Shown here in pieces: positions 1 through 5,161 of a stretch of DNA of 6,312 nucleotides. Numbering within the stretch: the stretch's first letter is position 1; the number at the start of each line of letters is the position of its first letter. This DNA comes from Phoenicimicrobium sp964438695 (GTDB taxonomy: Bacteria > Atribacterota > Phoenicimicrobiia > Phoenicimicrobiales > Phoenicimicrobiaceae), in assembly GCA_964438695.1 (NCBI GenBank), contig CAYTKP010000041.1, positions 1 through 6,312 of the forward strand, given 5' to 3'. A program made the translations under genes and the position numbers. Under the pieces are notes generated by a model that was not told the origin of the DNA, did not search any database, and saw only the letters and a program-made list of their open reading frames with translations.

Positions 1-29
1 TTGTATAAAATATTGATTTTAAAGTAGAG

Positions 30-53
30 GATTGGACTTGTCCGATCTTTTTT
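30..53 (+). terminator. Rho-independent terminator of an off-window gene
   Basis: The stem GATTGGA (30-36) pairs with TCCGATC (41-47), with one G-T wobble and a CTTG loop, and six T residues follow (48-53). Weaker A-T and G-T pairs extend the stem outwards. The hairpin-plus-T-run order is correct only for rightward transcription. Reading frame 1 from the left edge is open for eight codons and stops with TAG at 25-27, just before the stem, so this may be the tail of a plus-strand gene that starts outside the window. That gene tail is inferred; the hairpin itself is visible. Confidence 0.7.
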
Positions 54-102
54 ATCACAGTTTCCAGGGAAGATTGCTCAAAAACTAAATCTATACCTAA
101 AT

Positions 103-699
103 CTATTTTATTTCCCCTTTTAACTTTTCAATTATATTTTTGAATTTTTGACTAAATTCTTCTTCGTGTTTTTTTGAGAAATTTTTCCATTGGGGATTTT
201 CATTTAAAGCTTCCTCTATACTTAAGTGCATAACAACTATCTTATCCCCTTGTTTGATGGTTTTTATTCTTGCTTGAGGGTCATTTTCTATTTCTTTTTT
301 TAATTTATTAGCAATAGTTTCTTTAATATTATTATAATTCTCTTTTAGCAAAATAAGCTCATTTAAAATTGATTCCACTGTAGAAACATTTTGGTATTTT
401 TTATCTTTAAGAGTTTCTATGGCTAAAATTCCTTCTTTTTTTAATTCAAACTCATATGGCGAGTTTTTAAAGCTTAAGGAATTTATTAGCGTTAGTTGTG
501 CATTGTTTAATGCTGCAGGTTTACTGCCTTTTAATTTTTGCCATAAATCATTAGTGGTAATTTGTCTTTTATAAAATTTAGCCAATAAAGATCTAATTTT
601 TTCTTCTTCCTTTATTTTTTTCATCTCTTCTGGAGATAATTTATTGATTTTATTTGCTTTTTCCATAGCAATTTCAAAAGCGCTTTTTAATTTTGCCAA
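103..699 (-). CDS. Hypothetical 198-aa charged, helical protein
   Basis: I do not recognise the family by name. The protein is very rich in Lys and Glu, looks mostly alpha-helical, and has no membrane segment, signal peptide or cysteine, so it is probably cytosolic. A basic-acidic helical N-terminus (about residues 1-50) is followed by a segment with a conserved-looking ITTNDLWQKLKG stretch (about 47-58) and a long likely coiled-coil region (about 105-145). The start is taken as TTG at 699-697 because AAGGAGGT (713-706) lies 6 nt upstream of it. The frame is open further, to a TTG at 750, but that would begin inside the upstream gene and lacks such a site. Only one base separates this start from the stop of the upstream gene, so the two are almost certainly co-transcribed and translationally coupled. 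A shared structural or adaptor role is only a guess. Confidence 0.8.
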   Translation of the reverse strand: MAKLKSAFEIAMEKANKINKLSPEEMKKIKEEEKIRSLLAKFYKRQITTNDLWQKLKGSKPAALNNAQLTLINSLSFKNSPYEFELKKEGILAIETLKDKKYQNVSTVESILNELILLKENYNNIKETIANKLKKEIENDPQARIKTIKQGDKIVVMHLSIEEALNENPQWKNFSKKHEEEFSQKFKNIIEKLKGEIK

Positions 700-700
700 T

Positions 701-1444
701 TTAATACCTCCTTTTGAAAAGATTGAAGAATCTATCCTGGTAGTATTCAAATAATCCCCAATTATCTAGCTCTTTTTTAAGTTTTGCCGGTTCAAGTTTG
801 CCCTCTTCAGTTAATTTAAATAATTTTTCAATTTCTTCTCGTGCAGCTAAAGGAATTCCATATTTATCTTTAGAAATTATAGTTTGACCCATTTTATTTA
901 TATCTACAAATCCCTTTTTTTTAAAATCAGGAATCTGAGCTAAATAGACACTCCTAACCATCATATCTAAGATAAATTTGGATAAAGATACATCCCACAA
1001 GCCAGTAACTCCTTTTATAATAGCACAAAGGGAATCACCTTTTTTATCAATTTCTTTATTAATATTTTCTGCTACTGTTAGCATGGGACTCGAAACAAAG
1101 CTCATTTCATCAAGATCTTTACTAACTTTGAATTTATAAAGAATTCCAGCCAAATCAGGATATTGATAAGCTAATGTCTCAAATGCTTTTTTTGCTTCTT
1201 TACTAAAACCTTCTATTCTGAAAATATAGGTAGGAGTAAGTAATTTTGGCTGATACCAGCTTACTTTTCCTTCTCTTACTACGGTTTCAGGTTTGCCTTT
1301 AGTGAATTCAGAATATACTGGCTCGGTTAAGACGTAGTAATGAATTATTGAAGATCCAAAGGTTGATATTAGCTGCTTGGGTCTTCTTAGAATTTCAGTT
1401 TTCTCAAAAGCATATTGTATTCTTTTATCTATATTCTCTGCCAT
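701..1444 (-). CDS. Hypothetical 247-aa protein, first gene of a two-gene operon
   Basis: This is a soluble protein with no signal peptide or transmembrane stretch. Features worth searching with are an N-terminal block with PKQLISTFGS then HYYVLTEPVY (about residues 22-44), a mixed alpha/beta middle with YQPKLLTPTY (about 64-73), and a later IIKGVTGLWDVSLSKFI segment (about 142-158). The aromatic-rich N-terminal block looks like a conserved fold core, but I cannot assign it to a named family. No catalytic motif or metal-binding cluster is evident. ATG at 1444 is preceded by AGAGG about 7 nt upstream, supporting this start. The gene is read leftwards from a promoter near 1644-1671 through a leader of roughly 190 nt, and is followed one base later by the 198-aa gene. 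The close pairing suggests that the two products work together. Confidence 0.85.
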   Translation of the reverse strand: MAENIDKRIQYAFEKTEILRRPKQLISTFGSSIIHYYVLTEPVYSEFTKGKPETVVREGKVSWYQPKLLTPTYIFRIEGFSKEAKKAFETLAYQYPDLAGILYKFKVSKDLDEMSFVSSPMLTVAENINKEIDKKGDSLCAIIKGVTGLWDVSLSKFILDMMVRSVYLAQIPDFKKKGFVDINKMGQTIISKDKYGIPLAAREEIEKLFKLTEEGKLEPAKLKKELDNWGLFEYYQDRFFNLFKRRY

Positions 1445-1509
1445 TTTGATTCCTCTTATAATTTAAGATTAATAAATTTGAAATAAATATATGATGTATT
1501 CAGACTGTC

Positions 1510-1607
1510 ATGGTGATAAACTATCTAAAACCCCTCTACCATTTTGCTTATCTCTTTTCGATTTTATCCGTAACTTTTCCTTATGGTTACTAAGAAAGAA
1601 AAGTAAT
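1510..1607 (-). promoter_or_regulatory. Structured 5' leader of the leftward operon
   Basis: Two local inverted repeats lie in the predicted leader. In plus coordinates, ACTTTTC (1573-1579) pairs with GAAAAGT (1598-1604), and inside it CTTA (1580-1583) pairs with TAAG (1591-1594), leaving an AAA bulge. Closer to the gene, ATGGT (1510-1514) pairs with ACCAT (1538-1542) and encloses GATA-AAC-TATC (1515-1525). I do not recognise a known riboswitch or T-box, and there is no obvious terminator or anti-terminator alternative. The leader could simply be a structured untranslated region or the remnant of a repeat. Confidence 0.3.
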
Positions 1608-1643
1608 CTATTCCATAAAATATTTTCTACCTTCAGAATACAT

Positions 1644-1671
1644 ATTTTACTTAAATTTTGCTAAAAGTCAA
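1644..1671 (-). promoter_or_regulatory. Sigma-70-like promoter of the leftward hypothetical operon
   Basis: On the minus strand TTGACT (1671-1666) is separated by 16 bp from TAAAAT (1649-1644), close to the sigma-70 consensus. It would start transcripts near 1637 and give a leader of about 190 nt before the ATG at 1444. A GAGGA-N4-TCCTC palindrome (1679-1692) sits just upstream of the -35 box, where an activator or repressor could bind. The promoter is predicted from sequence only. Confidence 0.55.
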
Positions 1672-1703
1672 GATTCTTGAGGAGTAATCCTCCCTGAGAT
1701 CTT
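1670..1703. repeat. Two-tier palindrome beside the -35 box
   Basis: GAGGA (1679-1683) and TCCTC (1688-1692) form a perfect inverted repeat around GTAA. It is enclosed by AAGAT (1670-1674) and ATCTT (1699-1703). The outer left arm overlaps the predicted -35 box of the leftward promoter (1666-1671). This geometry fits a DNA-binding site for a dimeric regulator better than a transcribed hairpin, because it lies upstream of the predicted start site. Confidence 0.4.
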
Positions 1704-1736
1704 TCTATCAATTTAATTATCTCTATTCAAAAAAAT

Positions 1737-1782
1737 TTATTTAGTAGTATCAGAATTTTGAAATTCTAGTACTATTAAATAA
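1737..1782. repeat. Near-perfect inverted repeat with 22-nt arms
   Basis: Arms 1737-1758 and 1761-1782 pair across a 2-nt centre (TG) with one C/A mismatch (1751/1768) and two G-T wobbles. The core is GAATTT-TG-AAATTC. On the minus strand the stem is followed within one base by seven T residues (plus-strand A run 1729-1735), so it could act as a leftward intrinsic terminator, although the stem is AT-rich. No gene is visible on the minus strand upstream of it within the intergenic space. Alternatives are an operator, a small-RNA end or a remnant of a miniature transposable element. Confidence 0.5.
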
Positions 1783-1818
1783 CGAAAATTACTTCATAGT
1801 AAAACATGTTTTTTTAAG

Positions 1819-1847
1819 TTGTAATATCATAGCAGTAATATTATACT
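1819..1847 (+). promoter_or_regulatory. Sigma-70-like promoter for the SLOG / RNase H operon
   Basis: TTGTAA (1819-1824) and TATACT (1842-1847) are spaced by exactly 17 bp. Transcription would begin near 1854 and leave a leader of about 100 nt. A second possible -10 box, TATAAT (1920-1925), lies closer to the gene but has no convincing -35 partner. Confidence 0.5.
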
Positions 1848-1858
1848 ATAAAAAAGGT

Positions 1859-1925
1859 CTCTATGTCACCTTTTAACAGAGTATAAAAATAGTGGTAAAA
1901 CTCTATGTTAGTATAACAGTATAAT
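1859..1925 (+). repeat. Duplicated promoter-proximal block
   Basis: CTCTATGT occurs at 1859-1866 and again at 1901-1908. In each case it is followed by TAACAG (1874-1879; 1914-1919) and a TATAA box (1882-1886; 1920-1924). The second block also contains the inverted repeat TGTTA-GTA-TAACA (1906-1918), directly upstream of TATAAT. Two copies of the same short module ahead of the operon suggest either duplicated promoters or two copies of an operator. Which of these is correct is inferred. Confidence 0.35.
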
Positions 1926-1952
1926 TGATTTTAATTTAGAAAGAGAAAGGAG

Positions 1953-2480
1953 GTGGTTAATATTAGAAAGATAATTATTGGTGTTATGGGAGGAGGAAAA
2001 ATATTAAATTCAAAAGACTATGAGGCCGCCTATCATTTAGGTGCTTTAATTGCTAAAGAAGGTTGGATTTTGTTAAATGGAGGAAGAGCTTCAGGAATAA
2101 TGGAGGCCTCAGCTCGAGGAGCAAAAGAAAACGGGGGGTTAACCATTGGTATTTTACCAGTTACTGATCCTAATTGGGCTTCTGAATATATCGATATTCC
2201 AATATTAACTGGTATAGGCCTTGCCCGTAATTATATCAATGTCTTAACTAGTGAAGTTGTGGTTGCTCTTCCTGGACGGACAGGAACAATTTCAGAAGTT
2301 GCTTTAGCTTTAAATATTGGGAAGAAGGTAATTTCTTTAAATTTTGATTTAGGTTCTTTATTTGAAAAGTATAAGGAAGATAAACAGCTAATTTATGCTA
2401 AAAGTCCTGAAGAAGTGATAGATTTAATTAAAAAACTATTAAAAAGCAGTTATAATAAGGAATTTGGTAAATATGTCTAA
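1953..2480 (+). CDS. SLOG/LOG-family Rossmann protein (TIGR00725-like, DprA-related)
   Basis: A compact single-domain Rossmann-like protein of 172-175 aa, the usual size for this family. Visible motifs (numbered from the GTG) are the first beta strand and Gly loop IIIGVMGGG (7-15), GGRASGIMEA (43-52), ARNYINV (91-97) and the signature PGRTGTISE (107-115), matching the PGGxGTxxE motif of LOG-like proteins. Related LOG enzymes cleave nucleoside 5'-monophosphates to base and ribose phosphate, while other SLOG members are thought to bind nucleotide ligands; the substrate here is unknown. One variation is Arg where the second Gly of PGG is usual. The start is uncertain. GTG at 1953 lies inside the strong AAAGGAGGTG site, whereas ATT at 1962 has ideal 8-nt spacing; ATG at 1986 would remove the first strand. 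The 3' end overlaps the next gene by 8 nt, indicating an operon. Confidence 0.88.
   Translation: MVNIRKIIIGVMGGGKILNSKDYEAAYHLGALIAKEGWILLNGGRASGIMEASARGAKENGGLTIGILPVTDPNWASEYIDIPILTGIGLARNYINVLTSEVVVALPGRTGTISEVALALNIGKKVISLNFDLGSLFEKYKEDKQLIYAKSPEEVIDLIKKLLKSSYNKEFGKYV
2457..2475 (+). promoter_or_regulatory. Ribosome binding site and start of the fusion gene
   Basis: AAGGAA (2457-2462) lies 10 nt before ATG (2473-2475). A TTG in the same frame at 2464 is too close to this site, so the ATG is preferred. Both the site and the ATG lie within the end of the upstream gene, which stops at 2480, so translation of the two is probably coupled. Confidence 0.6.
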
Positions 2481-4122
2481 AATACTAATGAAAATAGACG
2501 GTTCTTGTTATCCTAACCCAGGAAATATGGCTATTGGAATAGTAATATATAAAGATGGTGAATTAGTAAAGAAAATTAGTGAAGCCATCGGTTATGGTAC
2601 CAATAATGTTGCGGAGTATAAAGCCTTAATTAGAGGGTTGGAAGAGGTAAAAGAATTAAATCCTAAAAATATAGATGTATACTGTGATAGCCAGCTAGTT
2701 GTTAAGCAATTAAATAAAATATATAAAGTAAGAGATAAAGGAATAATTCCATTATTTAATAAGATTGAAGAAATTATACGAACTATCCCGGGGAAAGTAA
2801 ATTTTATTTGGAATAGAAGAGATAATAACTTTGTTGCAGATAATTTAGCTAAAAAAGCTATATTAGAAGAAGAGAAAAAGAAGAGAGAAAGGGCTGCCCA
2901 AGATTTAAAAGTGGAAAGAAAAGATGATTATTTTTTAGTGAGTAGTTCAAAGTCAGGAAAATATTATACCGTTAATCCAAATACTCCGCAATGTAATTGT
3001 GCTGATTTTAATAAAAGGACTCTAAAAATAAACCTCGAATGCAAACATCTGATAGCAGTGCGAAATTTTTTACAAAAAGAGAAAGAAGAAAAAAAATTAA
3101 GAGAACGGCCAAAAATGAAAGTGCTAATTTTGAGCAAAATGGTAAAACCAAAAGTGTGGAGAAGCTCATTTGATAAATTAAATCAGAAAGCAAGGTTAAA
3201 TATTGAGTTTATTATAGCTGAAGAAGAAACGAAAAATTCTATTAAGAAATACCTTTCTGAGGTAGAAGTAGTTATAGGAGGAAATCTAAAACAAGAAGAT
3301 CTTAGCCAAGCCAAGAGATTGAAATTATTTCAGATTCCTTTTGCTGGTATAGATAAATTAGATTTTAATTTATATAAAAAGTTTCCTGATATTTATGTTT
3401 GCAATATTCATGCCAACAAAACTGCCGTATCTGAACATGCTTTTGCTCTCCTTCTTGCTTTAGCAAAGAATGTGATTAATTATGATAGAGATTTAAGATT
3501 GGGTAAATGGCATGGATTTTCTACTAAAGAACCTACCATTCAACTACAAGGAAAAAGTTTAGGTATAATAGGTTTAGGTTCAATAGGCTGGGAAATAGCA
3601 AAGAAGGCAAAAAGCTTTGGCATGAAGATATATGCTTTAAAAAGGAGAATTGAAGAGAAAGATTTAGAGAAGAGGAAAATTTTGGAATTCCTTGGAGAAG
3701 AAGAAGATTTACATAAAGTAATTAAAAAAGCAGATTTTATAATATTGGCTTTACCTCTTACTTCAAGAACTAAAGGTTTAATTGGGGAGAAAGAACTGGA
3801 ATTAATGAAAGGAAAATATCTCATCAATATTGCTCGTGGGGCAATTATTAGCGAAGAAGCTTTATTTAAGGCATTGAAAAAAGGAGATCTTGCTGGAGCT
3901 GCTATAGATGCCTGGTATCAATATCCTACTTCAAAAGAAAGAGAAATGCTTCCAAGTAAATATAATTTTCATAAATTAGATAATGTGGTGATGACCCCTC
4001 ATACAGCAGGATATAGCGATAAAGCTTTAGAGGAAAATATAAAATCTATTTTTGATAATATAGTAAGGATTTATCGTGGGGAAGAACCAGAAAATCGAAT
4101 AGATCCAGAATTGGAATATTGA
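2473..4122 (+). CDS. RNase HI - SWIM zinc finger - D-2-hydroxyacid dehydrogenase fusion
   Basis: A 549-aa protein with three recognisable parts. Residues 5-132 are an RNase HI-like domain with the four acidic catalytic positions intact: D9 (KIDGS), E48 (NVAEYKAL), D72 (YCDSQ) and D123 (VADNLAKKA). Residues about 151-200 form a SWIM zinc finger, with C174, C176, C190 and H192 as CxC-x13-CxH. A Lys/Glu-rich linker leads to M215, where a D-isomer-specific 2-hydroxyacid dehydrogenase begins: GLGSIG (367-372), catalytic R455 (NIARGA) and H510 (TPHTAG). Two positions are atypical. The usual catalytic Glu is Tyr484 (DAWYQYP), and the Asp ending the second Rossmann strand is Lys390 followed by two Arg, which may favour NADP. 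RNase HI cleaves RNA in RNA-DNA hybrids and SWIM domains bind nucleic acid or protein; why they are joined to a metabolic dehydrogenase is unknown. An A8 run at 3089-3096 sits at the junction, so a broken pair of genes or slippage must be excluded. No terminator is obvious downstream. Confidence 0.85.
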   Translation: MSKILMKIDGSCYPNPGNMAIGIVIYKDGELVKKISEAIGYGTNNVAEYKALIRGLEEVKELNPKNIDVYCDSQLVVKQLNKIYKVRDKGIIPLFNKIEEIIRTIPGKVNFIWNRRDNNFVADNLAKKAILEEEKKKRERAAQDLKVERKDDYFLVSSSKSGKYYTVNPNTPQCNCADFNKRTLKINLECKHLIAVRNFLQKEKEEKKLRERPKMKVLILSKMVKPKVWRSSFDKLNQKARLNIEFIIAEEETKNSIKKYLSEVEVVIGGNLKQEDLSQAKRLKLFQIPFAGIDKLDFNLYKKFPDIYVCNIHANKTAVSEHAFALLLALAKNVINYDRDLRLGKWHGFSTKEPTIQLQGKSLGIIGLGSIGWEIAKKAKSFGMKIYALKRRIEEKDLEKRKILEFLGEEEDLHKVIKKADFIILALPLTSRTKGLIGEKELELMKGKYLINIARGAIISEEALFKALKKGDLAGAAIDAWYQYPTSKEREMLPSKYNFHKLDNVVMTPHTAGYSDKALEENIKSIFDNIVRIYRGEEPENRIDPELEY

Positions 4123-4123
4123 T

Positions 4124-4302
4124 TTATATGGCGTATAGCATACAGTGTTAATGTAGATCTATAGGATAATTAATATCGAGCTAGAATACTATTATATGGC
4201 ATATAGAATAGATTAAACGAAACAAATTCTCTATTCCCTCTCCCCTTCGGGGGAGAGGGAATGGGTGAGGGGGAACAAATGCAATACTCAATACTCAATA
4301 CG
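4124..4302. repeat. Heptamer-periodic intergenic repeats
   Basis: Three short arrays with a 7-bp rhythm occupy the gap between the convergent genes. TATGGCG-TATAGCA-TACAGTG begins at about 4127. A related TATGGCA-TATAGAA begins at about 4195; the 19-bp blocks 4124-4142 and 4192-4210 match at 17 positions. CAATACT-CAATACT-CAATACG covers 4282-4302. No gene is seen in this gap. The periodicity is visible directly; its origin, such as slippage or a dispersed short-repeat family, is inferred. Confidence 0.55.
4233..4262. repeat. GC-rich REP-like hairpin with TTCG loop
   Basis: ATTCCCTCTCCCC (4233-4245) is perfectly complementary to GGGGAGAGGGAAT (4250-4262), giving 13 bp closed by the very stable C-TTCG-G tetraloop. 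It is followed by GGGTGAGGGGGA (4263-4274). This CCCTCTCCCC / GGGGAGAGGG / GGGTGAGGGG arrangement resembles dispersed REP-type palindromes known from many bacteria, and its composition stands out from the AT-rich surroundings. Lying between convergent genes, it may block read-through from both sides, but neither flank has a proper T-run, so it is not a textbook terminator. Confidence 0.65.
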
Positions 4303-4306
4303 ATAT

Positions 4307-5161
4307 TTAGGGTTTACTTAAATATTTCAAAAATTCAGAATCAGTAGAAAGTAAGACAGTAGTTTTCTCTTTAAAACTATTTTTATAAGCTTCTAAAGTT
4401 CGGTAAAATTTATAGAAATCAGGATCTTGTTTAAAACTTTCTGCATATATTCTGATAGCTTCTGCATCTCCTTCACCTTTCAAAGTTTGAGCGGTTTTAT
4501 AAGCTTCAGCCAAAATAACTGTTTTTTCTCTTTCAGTTTCTGCAATAATTTTAGCTGATTCTTCCTGCCCTTCAGCTCTATATTGTTTTGCTATTCGTTC
4601 TCTTTCTGCCCTCATTCTTTCAAAGATATATTTTTCGTTTTCTGGTGGCAAATCAACCCTTTTGATTCTTACATCTACAATTTCTATACCATAAGTATTA
4701 GCCTTTTCATTACTTATGTTGGTTACTCTTTTCATAACAGATTCTCTTTTTTCTGAAACTATTTCGCTCATATTAAACAATCCTAAGTCAACTCTTAATT
4801 CGGAATATACAATATCGTCTAATCTTGCCTGGGCACCATTTAAATCTCTAACAGTCTGTAAAAATTTTAAAGGATCTATAATTTTCCAGCGAGCGTAATT
4901 GTCTACAATTAAGGTCTTTTTATCTTTAGTAATAATCTCTGTAGGAGCAGCATCGTAGACTAATAGCCGATCTTCAAAAAATACTACATTTTGAATAAAA
5001 GGAAGTTTAAAGTTTAAGCCGGGTTCTACAATTACCCTTATTGGTTTACCAAATTGTAATACAATTGCTTGTTTAGTTTCATCAACAATAAACAAACTTA
5101 AATTGGCCAAAAATAATAGAGCTATTATAATTATAATAATCATAGTTCCTTTTTTCATCAC
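4307..5161 (-). CDS. hflC: HflC, SPFH-domain membrane protein
   Basis: HflC partners HflK in an inner-membrane complex that in E. coli encloses the FtsH protease and modulates its access to membrane substrates. The protein has one N-terminal hydrophobic helix (about residues 7-26), an SPFH/band-7 domain starting at QAIVLQFGKPIRV with EPGLNFKLPF, and the family-typical C-terminal helical stretch RMRAERERIAKQYRAEG, then ILAEAY, GEGDAEAIRIYAE and DPDFYKFYRTLEAYK. At 284 aa it is slightly shorter than E. coli HflC and appears complete. GTG at 5161 lies 7 nt after AAGGAGG and overlaps the hflK stop as GTGA; the next codon, ATG at 5158, is an equally possible start (283 aa). Either way translation is coupled to hflK. 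It is the last gene of the unit. Confidence 0.93.
   Translation of the reverse strand: MMKKGTMIIIIIIALLFLANLSLFIVDETKQAIVLQFGKPIRVIVEPGLNFKLPFIQNVVFFEDRLLVYDAAPTEIITKDKKTLIVDNYARWKIIDPLKFLQTVRDLNGAQARLDDIVYSELRVDLGLFNMSEIVSEKRESVMKRVTNISNEKANTYGIEIVDVRIKRVDLPPENEKYIFERMRAERERIAKQYRAEGQEESAKIIAETEREKTVILAEAYKTAQTLKGEGDAEAIRIYAESFKQDPDFYKFYRTLEAYKNSFKEKTTVLLSTDSEFLKYLSKP

Noticed and set aside
697..750. N-terminal extension of the 198-aa protein to a TTG at 750
   Set aside because: The extension overlaps the upstream gene, encodes the Shine-Dalgarno itself (Lys-Gly-Gly) and has no ribosome binding site of its own.
1510..1607. Known riboswitch or T-box in the leader
   Set aside because: No recognisable conserved core and no terminator hairpin with a T-run next to the gene.
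1491..1664. 57-codon plus-strand ORF as a real small gene
   Set aside because: No Shine-Dalgarno precedes the paired ATGs and composition is not protein-like; it is kept only as a finding about an unusual stretch.
3008..3193. 61-codon minus-strand frame across the domain junction
   Set aside because: It is an antisense shadow of the Lys/Glu-rich linker; its Leu/Phe-rich translation is the expected complement and not evidence of a membrane peptide.
3540..3827. 95-codon open frame on the minus strand inside the dehydrogenase
   Set aside because: It is antisense to the conserved Rossmann region, rich in Ser/Phe/Leu as expected for a shadow of AT-rich coding DNA, and lacks a ribosome binding site.
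3115..4122. Dehydrogenase as a separate gene starting at ATG 3115
   Set aside because: The frame continues unbroken from the RNase H-SWIM part and the ATG has only a weak upstream AAGAG, so a single fusion is the direct reading; the alternative is recorded as a finding.
4282..4302. CRISPR-like or direct-repeat array
   Set aside because: Units are only 7 bp with no spacers, so this is a short tandem repeat.
4716..4898. 60-codon plus-strand frame inside hflC
   Set aside because: It lies fully antisense to a conserved SPFH domain, with no start signals.
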